Notes: a model not told the origin generated them from the letters alone. Positions 7,340 to 16,862 are shown, counted from the first letter of the stretch. The stretch: 64,000 bases of DNA from Scopulibacillus darangshiensis (GCF_004341035.1 NZ_SLXK01000004.1:62001-126000); one strand, 5' to 3'. Numbers and translations are program-made.

Positions 7340-8797
7340 ATGTCTATAGCAAAAACGGTCGAAACATTCAAACTATACATTGATGGGGAATGGAATGATC
7401 CGGCTACGGGTGAATATTTCGATGTCGTCAGTCCTGCAACTGGTGAGGTCCTATTTAAAGCAGCAAATGGAAATAGGCAGGATGTAAAAAAAGCAATTGA
7501 AGCAAGTTGCAGTGCTTTTCAACACTGGTCAAAAAAATCGGGGAAAGAACGATCAACGATTCTCTTTCGTTTATACCAATTGATGCTTGAAAATACGGAA
7601 GAGTTAGCAAAAACCATTTCCTCCGAAATGGGAAAACCAATCAAACAAGCCCGTGGTGAAGTCGCCAATAGCGCGGAGTATGTGCTATGGAATGCAGAAG
7701 AAGGAAAACGCGTGTATGGGCAAACGATTCAAGGCTTTGAAGCCAACAAACGCCTGCAAATGACCAAGCAGCCGGTAGGTCCAGTAGCGGCGATTACACC
7801 GTGGAACTTTCCGCTTGCGATGATAACAAGAAAATTGTCCCCTGCACTTGCCGCTGGTTGCACGGTGATATTGAAGCCTGCTGAACAAACACCGGGGACA
7901 GCCGTTAAATTCTTTGAATTGGCGGAAGAGGCGGGAATACCAAAGGGTGTTATCAACTTAGTTACAGGGCAGCCCGCTGAAATTGGCGATGCGCTTCTGT
8001 CTGATAAGCGTATTCGGAAAATAACGTTTACCGGATCAACAAAGGTCGGCAAACTGTTGCTGGAAAAAGCGGCCCATCAAGTAAAACGGGTGTCGATGGA
8101 GCTTGGAGGACATGCCCCATTTATCGTTTTTGAAGATGCTGATCTAGATAAGGCTGTTTCAAGTGTCATGAAAAGCAAATATTTTAACTGCGGACAAACG
8201 TGCATTTCTCCGAACCGGCTTTATGTCCAAGAGTCAATTAAAGAAACGTTTCTGGACAAATTAAAGGCAGCGGTGGAGGGCTTGACGGTTGGAAATGGTC
8301 TGAATGAAGAAGTTGGATTGGGTCCAGTTGTAAGCAAGGCCGGATTAGATAAGGTCAAAAGTCATGTGAAGGATGCCCAGGAAAAGGGAGCCCGGCTTGT
8401 TTGCGGAGGGGAAGAATACCAAGTAAGAGACTGTGAAGAAGGGTTTTTCTATACCCCGACAATTTTATCCGACGTGAATGAGAAGATGCGCATCTCTTAT
8501 GAAGAAACATTTGGGCCTGTTGCTCCTATTTTCACATTTAAAAATGAGGATGAAGTGGTTAATAAGGCTAATGATACGGATTACGGGTTAGCAGCTTATA
8601 TGTTCACAAAAGATCTCGCGCGCTCTGTTCGTGTCTCGGAATCACTTGAATACGGCATGGTAGGCATTAATGATACCGTTCTTTCACAAGTTCAGGGACC
8701 TTTTGGCGGCATTAAAGAAAGCGGTATGGGGCGTGAGGGCGGTCCAAACGGATTAGACGATTTCCTCGAAACCAAATTCATTTCTACTGTCATTTAA
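7340..8797 (+). CDS. gabD: NAD(P)-dependent aldehyde dehydrogenase, succinate-semialdehyde dehydrogenase type
   Basis: 485 residues, the usual ALDH length. Catalytic Glu254 is in SMELGGHAPFIVFEDAD and catalytic Cys288 in NCGQTCISPNRLYV, the GQTC form of GabD-like enzymes. ITPWNFPLAM and FTGSTKVGK mark the cofactor site. It should oxidise a short semialdehyde such as succinate semialdehyde to the acid in the cytoplasm. It opens an operon with two class III aminotransferases and a permease, so it probably finishes breakdown of GABA, putrescine or beta-alanine. Narrow specificity is not provable from sequence. Confidence 0.85.
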   Translation: MSIAKTVETFKLYIDGEWNDPATGEYFDVVSPATGEVLFKAANGNRQDVKKAIEASCSAFQHWSKKSGKERSTILFRLYQLMLENTEELAKTISSEMGKPIKQARGEVANSAEYVLWNAEEGKRVYGQTIQGFEANKRLQMTKQPVGPVAAITPWNFPLAMITRKLSPALAAGCTVILKPAEQTPGTAVKFFELAEEAGIPKGVINLVTGQPAEIGDALLSDKRIRKITFTGSTKVGKLLLEKAAHQVKRVSMELGGHAPFIVFEDADLDKAVSSVMKSKYFNCGQTCISPNRLYVQESIKETFLDKLKAAVEGLTVGNGLNEEVGLGPVVSKAGLDKVKSHVKDAQEKGARLVCGGEEYQVRDCEEGFFYTPTILSDVNEKMRISYEETFGPVAPIFTFKNEDEVVNKANDTDYGLAAYMFTKDLARSVRVSESLEYGMVGINDTVLSQVQGPFGGIKESGMGREGGPNGLDDFLETKFISTVI

Positions 8798-8836
8798 CGT
8801 AAGCTCATCGGAAATATCATACGGAGGAGAATGATT

Positions 8837-10231
8837 ATGACAAAAAACATAGCTTTAGAGAATACAACGATCAACGAATTGAAGGAATCTGACAAAAAGT
8901 ATTTTTTGCACCCGACGACATCGATTAAGCAGCACCAGGCAAACGGTCCTTCCTTTATTTTTAAGGAAGGAAAGGGCATTTATTTAACAGACATTAATGG
9001 TGACCAATATATTGATGCAATGAGCTCCTTATGGAATGTGAACATAGGCCATGGACGAGAAGAAATCGCGGAAGCAGCAAAGGAACAAATGTCTACACTC
9101 GCATACAGTTCATGCTTTCAGGGCTTTTCCCATGAACCCGTCATTCGTTTATCTGAGAAGCTGGCTTCCATTACTCCTGGAGACTTGAATGTATCCTTCT
9201 TCACCTCCGGAGGATCAGAATCAAACGATACAGCTTTCAAACTCATTCGCCATTATTGGAAGCTAAAAGGTGAGGCAAAACGCACCAAAATTATTGGCGT
9301 TAAGCGGGGCTATCACGGCATTACAGTTGGTGCTACAAGTGCAACAGGCATTGACCAATTTCAAAATATGGCTACAGCCAAAGCTCCGGATTTCGTCCAT
9401 GCAACAACAAGGTTCAAGACTAATTGTGAATTAGGCGATAAATCCGATCCGGATTATGCAGGCAGTATCCGCGGAACGATCGAGAAGGAAGGGACAGAAA
9501 CTGTAGCTGCCATTATCGTGGAACCTGTTATGGGGGCAGGAGGCCTTTTTATTCCTCCAGCCGGCTATTTGCAAGCCCTTCGCAAATTGTGTGATGAATA
9601 TGGCATTTTGATGATTGCTGATGAAGTCATTTGCGGTTTTGGAAGGACAGGGAAAATGTTCGGTGTCGATAATTGGGATGTTGTTCCTGATGTCATGACT
9701 GTTGCGAAAGGAATTACAAGCGCTTACATTCAGTTAGGAGCAGTTATTATCACAGAACGTCTAAGAAATGAACTGGCAGAGATATCACCAAATGATGTAT
9801 TCTTCCATGGTTTCACCTACAGCGGACACACAACGGCGTGCGCGATCGCATTGAAAAATATCGAAATTATTGAAAGGGAAGATTTGGTCGGTAATGCCAA
9901 ACGTATGGAAGCAGAACTTATGAAAGGCTTTAAGTATCTAGAAAATAACCATTCTATTGTCACGAAATCGAGAGCTATTGGGCTGTTAGCCGGTTTTGAA
10001 TTACTTAAGGACCGTGAAAAGGGCGTACCTTTTGACCAGGCGATAATGGCTGCCCCTAAGGTTGTCGGCGAATGCCATAAAAGAAAATTAATCGTCCGTC
10101 CTGTTGTTTTTGAGGGGTCCAATTCGATAGTATTTGCCCCCCCGCTTATTACGAACAAGGAGCAGGTTGAAACAATTATAAACAAACTGTCTGACGCTAT
10201 ATCTGCGTTTGAGAGACAAGGCCATTTATAA
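8837..10231 (+). CDS. Class III omega-aminotransferase (PLP-dependent)
   Basis: 464 residues. The PLP lysine lies in TVAKGITSAY, the cofactor Asp in IADEVICGFGRTG, and the phosphate-binding SGGSESND motif is present. The relatives are beta-alanine:pyruvate, taurine and GABA aminotransferases. ATG 8837 is chosen over ATG 8831 because GGAGGAG at 8823-8829 is then seven bases away. It would convert a terminal amine into the semialdehyde used by the preceding dehydrogenase, with pyruvate or 2-oxoglutarate as acceptor. Confidence 0.88.
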   Translation: MTKNIALENTTINELKESDKKYFLHPTTSIKQHQANGPSFIFKEGKGIYLTDINGDQYIDAMSSLWNVNIGHGREEIAEAAKEQMSTLAYSSCFQGFSHEPVIRLSEKLASITPGDLNVSFFTSGGSESNDTAFKLIRHYWKLKGEAKRTKIIGVKRGYHGITVGATSATGIDQFQNMATAKAPDFVHATTRFKTNCELGDKSDPDYAGSIRGTIEKEGTETVAAIIVEPVMGAGGLFIPPAGYLQALRKLCDEYGILMIADEVICGFGRTGKMFGVDNWDVVPDVMTVAKGITSAYIQLGAVIITERLRNELAEISPNDVFFHGFTYSGHTTACAIALKNIEIIEREDLVGNAKRMEAELMKGFKYLENNHSIVTKSRAIGLLAGFELLKDREKGVPFDQAIMAAPKVVGECHKRKLIVRPVVFEGSNSIVFAPPLITNKEQVETIINKLSDAISAFERQGHL

Positions 10232-10272
10232 ACCTATATGTTAAAAGAGGGATACTGAAGGGGGCTTGAATC

Positions 10273-11625
10273 ATGCTGAAAAACAACACTGATTCAAAGA
10301 ATGGCAAGCAGGAATTAAAAAAGGTGTTAAAGACGAGGGACTTAGTCATATTTGGAATTATTTTCATCTCGCCGAATTCAGCACAGTCTTTATTCGGTGG
10401 GCTTACCACCTTATCACATGGTCATGGTGTACTAGCGATTTTTGTAGGGCTTATTGCGATGATTTTTACAGCATTCAGTTATGGCAAAATGGCAAGCGTG
10501 ATCCCAAAAGCAGGTTCAACATATAGTTATGCCACTCACACACTGCATCCGACACTTGGTTTTATGGCAGGCTGGGCCATTCTTTTGGATTATTTGATCT
10601 TTCCGATGTTGGTGTATAAATTAAGTTCGAGTTTTGCGATAGAAATGATGCCATTTATGCCATTATGGCTGATGTTAATCATTTTTATCCTGCCGATGAC
10701 ACTGTTTAATTATGTTGGGATGAGGGTGTCTTCACACCTTAATCTTATCATGTTGTTGTTGAAACTAATAAGTGTCTTTTTGTTCGTTGGCTTTGCTATT
10801 CATGCCCTGACAAACGGGGTGGGTACTGGGAAGATTATTGATTTGCAAGGGGTTTTTGATTCCACAACATTTTCTATGAATGCCCTTATTTCTGGTTCAT
10901 CTATTGCTGTCCTCTCCTACATTGGTTTTGATGCGATTACAGCCTTGTCGGAGGATGCAAAAGTCCCCGGTAAAACAGTAGGGCGTGCTGTCATTATCAC
11001 CTGCCTTGTTAGTTCTGCCTTAATAGGTATTCAAATCTATTTCGCAACGTTGATTCATCCGAACTTTGCCACATTCAAAAACACGGATACTGCTTTCTAT
11101 GAGGTAGCTATTGCAGCCGGTGGAAGCGGTTTAGCTGCTGCGACGACCATCCTTCTTGTTGTCACAGGGGCCGCTTCTGCACTGGCGGGCCAAGCATCTG
11201 GTTCCAGGGTTCTTTTTAGCATGGGACGGGATCAAGTATTGCCGGGATTTTTAAGCTATTTACATCCAAAGTATAAGACGCCCGTATATAGTATTTTGAT
11301 TTTAGCGGTGCTTGGCTACGTCGGTGCCTTGCTTATCCCTATAAGCGTCTTCTTTTTGATAGTTGTCTTTGGCGCATTAATTGGATTCATTTTTGTTAAC
11401 TTGTCTGTGGTTATTGAATTTTTTATCAAACGAAAAGAGCGAAAAGGAGCAAACTTTCTCTCAAATTTAATATCACCAATACTAGGAATCGTTGTTTGTA
11501 TTTACATCTTGATAGGCATGGATTTGGTCGGGAAAATTGTGGGCATATGCTGGCTGCTCGTTGGCTTTCTATATTTAACGTTAAAAACAAAAGGATTCAA
11601 ACAACAGGTGAAAATGGACATGTAA
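10273..11625 (+). CDS. APC-family permease, PuuP/GABA-permease-like
   Basis: 450 residues with 12 predicted membrane helices. The segment GFMAGWAILLDYLIFPML near residue 95 resembles the putrescine importer PuuP, and FDAITALSEDAKVPGK is the APC consensus loop. It lies 41 bases after the aminotransferase and 18 before the next one, so it is the uptake system of this operon. The likely substrate is an amine or amino acid that the neighbouring aminotransferases attack. Confidence 0.85.
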   Translation: MLKNNTDSKNGKQELKKVLKTRDLVIFGIIFISPNSAQSLFGGLTTLSHGHGVLAIFVGLIAMIFTAFSYGKMASVIPKAGSTYSYATHTLHPTLGFMAGWAILLDYLIFPMLVYKLSSSFAIEMMPFMPLWLMLIIFILPMTLFNYVGMRVSSHLNLIMLLLKLISVFLFVGFAIHALTNGVGTGKIIDLQGVFDSTTFSMNALISGSSIAVLSYIGFDAITALSEDAKVPGKTVGRAVIITCLVSSALIGIQIYFATLIHPNFATFKNTDTAFYEVAIAAGGSGLAAATTILLVVTGAASALAGQASGSRVLFSMGRDQVLPGFLSYLHPKYKTPVYSILILAVLGYVGALLIPISVFFLIVVFGALIGFIFVNLSVVIEFFIKRKERKGANFLSNLISPILGIVVCIYILIGMDLVGKIVGICWLLVGFLYLTLKTKGFKQQVKMDM

Positions 11626-11643
11626 AGGGTATAGGAGGTTAGT

Positions 11644-13008
11644 ATGAAAACAACATATGAAGTAAATAAGAAGCGATTAGCGAAATTGCTTGCTATGGAA
11701 GAAGAGAGGTTTATTAAGGCAAACCCGAAATCTGAAGAAATTTATAAGCGGGCACAGCGATCCCTTGTACGCGGCGTCCCAATGCATTGGATGGATAATT
11801 GGCCATCCCCGTTTCCGCTTCATTTAAAAAAGGCTTTTGGAGCCAGTTTGGCGGACGTTGACGGGCATGAGTACATTGATTTCTGCCTGGGAGACACCGG
11901 AGCGATGTTTGGGCATGGTAACGAAGAGGTTGCTGCTGCTGTTCAGAATCAGATTACTCAAGGCAGTACAACGATGCTGCCGACCGAAGATGCCTTTTGG
12001 GCCGGTGAGAATCTTCAACAGCGTTTCGGCTTGCCTTATTGGCAGCTTGCTACATCTGCGACAGATGCGAACCGTTTTGCGATTCGGATGAGCCGAATCA
12101 TGACCGGCCGGGATAAGATTCTAGTATTTAATGGAAAGTACCACGGTTCACTAGATGAGACCCAGGTTTCCATTGAGGACGGAAAGATGGTTCCACAGCC
12201 GCGCATTTCATCGAATGCCGTTGACTTTGAACGGACGACCAAAGTCATTGAATTTAACGATCTGGAAGCTTTGGAGAAAGCGCTTGCGCCGGGTGATGTA
12301 GCCTGTGTTCTGACGGAACCAATAATGACGAACGTAGGCATGGTCCCTCCTGAACCGGGGTTCCATAAGGTGCTTCGAGACATTACTAGGCGAACCGGGA
12401 CGCTTTTAATTATGGATGAAACGCATACGATCTCGACTAGTCCATCAGGCTACACAGGTGCTTACGGCCTTGAACCAGATTTCTTCGTCCTAGGAAAAGC
12501 AATTGCCGGGGGTATTCCCGCCGCAGTCTATGGCATGACAGAAGAAGTTGCTAGGGCCATGCGCAAGTATACGAAAAAAGACGGCTATAGCATCAATCAT
12601 TGCGGGTTCGGCGGGACACTGGCAGGCAATGCTCTTACGGTCCATGCTCTTCGTGCAACACTTGAGAAAGTAATGACTGAAGAAAACTATAATCATATGA
12701 CCATGATGGCTGAAAAGTTTGAACAAGGTGTGACAGCCGTAATACAAGAGAAACAGCTTCCTTGGCATGTTACTAGAATTGGCGCACGAGTCGAGTACAT
12801 GTTTAGCAAGTCGGCGCCAACAAACGGCGGAGAAGCTAAAGCCATTCGTGAGCCGGAGTTAGAAGCGGCTATTCACCTTTATCTTCTTAACAGGGGTGTC
12901 CTTCTGACACCGTTTCATAGTATGGCGCTTATGTGTCCTTATACAGAAGAAGAAGATGTTAAACGGCATACTCAAGTTTTCCGTAATTGTATCGAGGAAA
13001 TAGTCTAA
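11644..13008 (+). CDS. Class III aminotransferase, glutamate-1-semialdehyde-aminomutase-like
   Basis: 454 residues. The PLP lysine is in FVLGKAIAGGIPAAVYG; the cofactor Asp is in IMDETHTISTSPSG rather than the more usual DEV. The N-terminal MHWMDNWPSPFPLHL stretch is shared with the branch of GSA-like transaminases that includes beta-amino acid aminotransferases. It is too far from HemL in context and motif to be the tetrapyrrole enzyme. It starts behind ATAGGAGG. A second aminotransferase in the same operon suggests two successive deaminations or a different donor. Confidence 0.82.
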   Translation: MKTTYEVNKKRLAKLLAMEEERFIKANPKSEEIYKRAQRSLVRGVPMHWMDNWPSPFPLHLKKAFGASLADVDGHEYIDFCLGDTGAMFGHGNEEVAAAVQNQITQGSTTMLPTEDAFWAGENLQQRFGLPYWQLATSATDANRFAIRMSRIMTGRDKILVFNGKYHGSLDETQVSIEDGKMVPQPRISSNAVDFERTTKVIEFNDLEALEKALAPGDVACVLTEPIMTNVGMVPPEPGFHKVLRDITRRTGTLLIMDETHTISTSPSGYTGAYGLEPDFFVLGKAIAGGIPAAVYGMTEEVARAMRKYTKKDGYSINHCGFGGTLAGNALTVHALRATLEKVMTEENYNHMTMMAEKFEQGVTAVIQEKQLPWHVTRIGARVEYMFSKSAPTNGGEAKAIREPELEAAIHLYLLNRGVLLTPFHSMALMCPYTEEEDVKRHTQVFRNCIEEIV

Positions 13009-13021
13009 AGGAGGGATATTT

Positions 13022-13882
13022 TTGAGAGTCGCACTTATAACTGGTTGCAGCAGCGGTTTTGGCCTTCTTAGTGCACTTGCCTTTGCCCGCCGGGGCAACA
13101 AGGTTTATGCCACAATGCGGGACCTTTCGAAGGATGGGGATCTTCAAAGTATAACGAACAGCGAACAGCTTCCTATTATAATATTAAAGCTTGACGTAAC
13201 GGATGACCATTCTGTCAAGCAGGCGGTATCAAAGGTACTTGATAAAGAGGGGCGCATAGACGTTTTAGTCAATAATGCAGGGATGGGGTGTCTTGGGTCT
13301 GTTGAGTTTTTGAGCGACACGATGTTACGGACTGCTTTCGAGACTAACTTTTTCGGAGTCATACGTATGCTGAGAGCGGTGTTGCCGGCGATGCGGGCAC
13401 AAGGATCCGGTACGATCGTTAATGTTTCATCAATTGACGGCCGTATCCCCGGAAAACCTATCAATTGGGGGTATGCCGCCTCAAAACATTCACTAGGGGT
13501 TTTAAGTGATGCACTTGCTCTGGAAGTTGAGCCGTTCGGGATTAAAGTACGGCAAATAGAACCAGGATTTTTCGCTACGAAAATACTTACTAACAGAAAA
13601 TTGCTAGAGAAAGAAAATGCCGCGGCTAATGATGAAAGATCGGATGTAGATTCTCCGTATCGCAAGTTTGAGGAAGCTGTAAGGGGATTTGCGGAAGGAA
13701 ATATGCAGCATTCTGACGATCCTCAGATAGTGGCAGAAGCAATCATTGAAGCGGTGAACACAGAAGCCTTTTTTCCTGTCCATTACCCGGTTGGTGAGGA
13801 AGCTAATGCAACATTAAAAGAAATTGCTACACTCGATGAAGAACAGCAGGCACTCTCTTGGAAAAAGATGATGGGGTTATAA
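13022..13882 (+). CDS. Short-chain dehydrogenase/reductase
   Basis: 286 residues. The dinucleotide motif TGCSSGFG starts at residue 8, NNAG is near 88, VNVSSIDG holds the catalytic Ser, and YAASK the Tyr and Lys. The TGxSSGxG form and the C-terminal tail resemble the 17-beta-hydroxysteroid-dehydrogenase-like classical SDRs. It uses TTG as start, 6 bases after AAAGGAGGG, and lies 13 bases behind the aminotransferase. It may reduce or oxidise an alcohol intermediate of the amine pathway; substrate unknown. Confidence 0.85.
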   Translation: MRVALITGCSSGFGLLSALAFARRGNKVYATMRDLSKDGDLQSITNSEQLPIIILKLDVTDDHSVKQAVSKVLDKEGRIDVLVNNAGMGCLGSVEFLSDTMLRTAFETNFFGVIRMLRAVLPAMRAQGSGTIVNVSSIDGRIPGKPINWGYAASKHSLGVLSDALALEVEPFGIKVRQIEPGFFATKILTNRKLLEKENAAANDERSDVDSPYRKFEEAVRGFAEGNMQHSDDPQIVAEAIIEAVNTEAFFPVHYPVGEEANATLKEIATLDEEQQALSWKKMMGL

Positions 13883-13915
13883 GAGGGAAATTATTTATAC
13901 AAGGGGAGAATCTCT

Positions 13916-14689
13916 ATGCGATTTATGGATAAAGTCGTATTTGTGACAGGTGGTGCACAAGGGATCGGCAGAGCGATAGCCGAGATGTTTTATGCTGAAG
14001 GTGCAGCTGTTGCGGTCAATGACATTAATAATGAAGAACTTAGTCACTTCGTTATTAATTTAAGTAATGCTGAGAACAACAAAGGCCAAATTATTGCAGT
14101 TCCAGGTGATATATCTGAGGAAAATGCGGTGGCAGACATGATACAGACAGTGACGGATCAGCTCGGTTCCGTAGATATTTTAGTGAATAACGCCGGCATT
14201 TCACCAAGGAACAATGGAAAAAAGAGTACGGTAGAAGAAATGACATTAGAAGAATGGGAGCGGGTTTTTGCGGTGAATCTCCGCAGCCAATTTCTAACAA
14301 GCCGAGCAGTCATATCTAAAATGAAGGAACGTGGATGGGGACGGATTATTAATGTTTCCTCTGAAGCCGCCAGAAAGCGGCCAAGTCCCATTGTCGGGGC
14401 TAATTATGTCGCCTCAAAAACAGGTGTATTAGGATTGACCCGCTGTTTAGCCATTGAGCTTGCGCCTTTTGGGGTTACAGTAAATGCAATATGCCCAGGA
14501 TTAGTTGCGTCAGACATGTTAGCTGATGTAGAAAGCAATGAAACAAAACAGCATGTCGGGGACATCCCAGTCGGAAGATTAGGCGACCCTAAGGATCTGG
14601 CCAATGGGATTCGGTTTCTGGCCGATCCCTCTTCTGAGTACATTACTGGTGCTGTACTGGATGTTAATGGAGGGCATTTCATGCCTTAA
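13916..14689 (+). CDS. Short-chain dehydrogenase/reductase, FabG-like
   Basis: 257 residues. TGGAQGIG at about residue 11 is the NAD(P) site, NNAG is near 92, VSSEAARK gives the Ser region, and YVASK the catalytic Tyr/Lys. The C-terminus ends in LDVNGGHFM as in 3-oxoacyl-ACP-reductase-like SDRs. It lies 33 bases after the previous SDR and is the last metabolic gene of the operon. Lack of neighbouring fatty-acid genes argues for a catabolic role rather than lipid synthesis. Confidence 0.86.
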   Translation: MRFMDKVVFVTGGAQGIGRAIAEMFYAEGAAVAVNDINNEELSHFVINLSNAENNKGQIIAVPGDISEENAVADMIQTVTDQLGSVDILVNNAGISPRNNGKKSTVEEMTLEEWERVFAVNLRSQFLTSRAVISKMKERGWGRIINVSSEAARKRPSPIVGANYVASKTGVLGLTRCLAIELAPFGVTVNAICPGLVASDMLADVESNETKQHVGDIPVGRLGDPKDLANGIRFLADPSSEYITGAVLDVNGGHFMP

Positions 14690-14713
14690 ATGAACACAAT
14701 GGACATCAATTAA

Positions 14714-14743
14714 TTGGTTAATGGGTCCGCAGACAAGTATAAT
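14714..14743 (+). promoter_or_regulatory. Sigma-A-type promoter of the ROK regulator
   Basis: TTGGTT, an 18-base spacer and TATAAT lie 41 bases before the GTG start of the ROK gene, suggesting independent expression of the regulator. Confidence 0.5.
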
Positions 14744-14783
14744 GAATAAAAATGACACTCTTTTTCGTATTTGAGGGATAAAC

Positions 14784-16001
14784 GTGATCAAACAATTTAT
14801 TGGGCCATTGTCAGAAAAAGAAAAGCGGATAAAGCAATTATACCGTTTTATTCGGGAACAGGGACCCGTTTCCAAAGGGGAATTAATAGAGGAAATGGGA
14901 TTGAGTCAAACGACATGCACCAGGTTGATTGATGAACTTCATCAAAAGAAGCTAATCATTGAAAGCGGATTAGGTGAATCGAGCGGCGGTCGCAAGCCTA
15001 TCACCTACCAAATCACTCCTGATCTTTATTATCTTATTGGAATAGATATATCCCGTACCCATACAAAAGTAATATTAATGGATCTCTCTTTAAATGTTAT
15101 GGAACAGGTCAAACTTACAATGAACAAAGAAACGACACCTGAGGTTACAATCCAGTTCATAGAGGCACAAATAGAAGATATGCTTAATAAGCGGCAGACT
15201 AATTTATCGAAAGTTTTAGGTATTGGTATAGGAGCAATAGGACCGTTAGACAGGGAAAAAGGTATGATCTTAAGTCCGATTGATTTTCTTGCTCCGGGTT
15301 GGGGAAATGTCCGAATATGTGATACTTTAAGTGAAAAATTCAACCTGCCGATTTTATTAGATATTGGCGTTAACACCGCATTGCTTGCCGAATACCAAAA
15401 TGGCCTCTGGAAAAAATACAACGATATTGCTTATGTCATACAAGGGGTCGGAACACGGTTAGGCGTTATCACCGATGGCCATCTATCCCGGGGGGCTGCA
15501 GATCGGTTAGGCATGTTCGGGCAAGGGCATATGGTTGTTGAGGCACATGGCCGGAAATGTGTCTGCGGAGGCTATGGCTGTATTCAAGCTTATGCTTCCA
15601 TTTCGGCAATAAAGAAGGAAGTCATTCAAAGCGTAAAGCGGGGGCATGATTCTATATTGCGTGATCAAGTTCATGATATCGAAAAAATAGAGTTCAACGA
15701 CATTTGCCAAGCGGTGAACAATCATGATCCCCTCTGCAGTCATCTTGTGAAAGACGCTGCCTATTATGATGCCATCTCACTTTCTAATCTAATCAATGTC
15801 CTGTTACCCGAAATGATGATACTTGCCGGTCCGGTTTATACGGAAATGGATTTGTTTTATGAGACTGTGATAAAAGCTACAAAAGAAAGGTACAGCGTTA
15901 TTTATCCGGGTCATAAGATTGAATTCAATAGGGGGATCCTCGGTGAAAATGCCGTTGCCATCGGTGCTGGAAGTATAGTGTTTGATTATTACCTTAAATA
16001 G
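14784..16001 (+). CDS. ROK-family transcriptional regulator (NagC/XylR type)
   Basis: 405 residues: an N-terminal winged HTH (about 15-75, GELIEEMGLSQTTCTRLID) and a ROK sugar-kinase-fold domain. The zinc signature is intact: His in VVEAHGRKCVCGGYGC with the CxCGxxGC cysteines. ROK repressors usually sense sugars or amino sugars, which is surprising next to an amine operon. It may therefore sense a hydroxylated or sugar-derived amine. The start is GTG 14784 behind TGAGGGA. Confidence 0.88.
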   Translation: MIKQFIGPLSEKEKRIKQLYRFIREQGPVSKGELIEEMGLSQTTCTRLIDELHQKKLIIESGLGESSGGRKPITYQITPDLYYLIGIDISRTHTKVILMDLSLNVMEQVKLTMNKETTPEVTIQFIEAQIEDMLNKRQTNLSKVLGIGIGAIGPLDREKGMILSPIDFLAPGWGNVRICDTLSEKFNLPILLDIGVNTALLAEYQNGLWKKYNDIAYVIQGVGTRLGVITDGHLSRGAADRLGMFGQGHMVVEAHGRKCVCGGYGCIQAYASISAIKKEVIQSVKRGHDSILRDQVHDIEKIEFNDICQAVNNHDPLCSHLVKDAAYYDAISLSNLINVLLPEMMILAGPVYTEMDLFYETVIKATKERYSVIYPGHKIEFNRGILGENAVAIGAGSIVFDYYLK

Positions 16002-16017
16002 CCGTTATTTCTGTTAA

Positions 16018-16048
16018 CTTGCATGGGTGCTTCCCATGCAAGTTTGTT
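16018..16048 (+). terminator. Rho-independent terminator after the ROK gene
   Basis: CTTGCATGGG and CCCATGCAAG form a perfect 10-bp stem with a five-base loop, followed by TTTGTT. Confidence 0.85.
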
Positions 16049-16061
16049 ATACCCCATTAAC

Positions 16062-16079
16062 AAAATCATATATGATTTT
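16062..16079. promoter_or_regulatory. 18-bp palindromic operator 1 of the GntR cassette
   Basis: AAAATCATA with its exact complement TATGATTTT. The core AATCATATATGATT is repeated 34 bp downstream (centre to centre) inside the promoter. Confidence 0.7.
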
Positions 16080-16093
16080 ATATAGAATATTCA

Positions 16094-16122
16094 TTGAAAT
16101 CATATATGATTAGCTATATGAT
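16094..16122 (+). promoter_or_regulatory. Promoter with embedded palindromic operator 2 (16098-16111)
   Basis: TTGAAA (16094-16099), a 17-base spacer and TATGAT (16117-16122) form a good sigma-A promoter. The palindrome AATCATATATGATT at 16098-16111 sits between the boxes. Binding there would block RNA polymerase, as in autorepression by GntR proteins. Transcription should begin near 16129-16132. Confidence 0.65.
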
Positions 16123-16131
16123 ATGAGCATC

Positions 16132-16821
16132 ATGAATAATAAAAACGAAAGTAAACAGCAGAAAGCTTATAATGTGATGAAATCGCGAATCATCAAAGGT
16201 GTCTACGCTCCAGGCCAGAGAATTATTATCAATCAACTGGCTAAAGAACTCCACACGAGTGCCATTCCGATTCGGGAGGCGATTCGCCAGCTCGAGGCGG
16301 AAGGTTTAATTGAGTATCATCAGCATATTGGGGCAGTTGTTACGCCGATTGATGAAAGCGAATACTTGGATACGCTTTCCGTGCTGGCAGTCATGGAGGG
16401 CTACGCCACGGCAATAAGCCGTGATTTTTTTCCTAAAGAAAAGATATTCTCACTGCAAGAATTGAATGAACACATGAAGGGGGCTTTGGAGGATTTCGAT
16501 TTCGTTGAATTTGGCAGATTAAATCGTGAGTTTCATGAACTCACCTGTCATTATTGCACCAATGATTACCTTGTGGAGACTATTAGAAAAACGTGGAGGC
16601 GCCTTGACTCAATAAGGGTTGAAGGCTCAGCATTAACTCCCAAAAGAGTGCAAGAATCTATTCAGGAGCACGAAAAGATTATTGAATTAATGGGGAAAAG
16701 CGATGCCTCCTTCCAGGAAGTTGAAACAGCCGTAAGAACGCACAAATTAAATACGGTTATAGCCTTCGAAAAGCAAAAAGATAAGGGGCAAAGCAACCAT
16801 TTTTTGAATCGATTTATCTGA
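16132..16821 (+). CDS. GntR-family (FCD/FadR subfamily) transcriptional regulator
   Basis: 229 residues from ATG 16132. The winged HTH occupies about 10-75 (LAKELHTSAIPIREAIRQLE) and an FCD effector domain follows, with acidic and His residues of a metal/ligand pocket. The longer frame begins at ATG 16123, but the promoter predicts a transcription start at or after 16129. ATG 16132 without a leader, or with at most three bases, is thus the best start; no Shine-Dalgarno is visible. It precedes two MBL hydrolases and an MFS carrier and probably represses them through the palindromes just upstream. Confidence 0.85.
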   Translation: MNNKNESKQQKAYNVMKSRIIKGVYAPGQRIIINQLAKELHTSAIPIREAIRQLEAEGLIEYHQHIGAVVTPIDESEYLDTLSVLAVMEGYATAISRDFFPKEKIFSLQELNEHMKGALEDFDFVEFGRLNREFHELTCHYCTNDYLVETIRKTWRRLDSIRVEGSALTPKRVQESIQEHEKIIELMGKSDASFQEVETAVRTHKLNTVIAFEKQKDKGQSNHFLNRFI

Positions 16822-16862
16822 ATATTTACTAAAGGTTAAATAGTTAAAAGGAGTGGCTGTAA

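Noticed and set aside
11644-13008. Glutamate-1-semialdehyde aminomutase (hemL)
   Set aside because: General similarity is present, but the operon is catabolic and the key motifs fit the beta-amino acid/omega-transaminase branch better.
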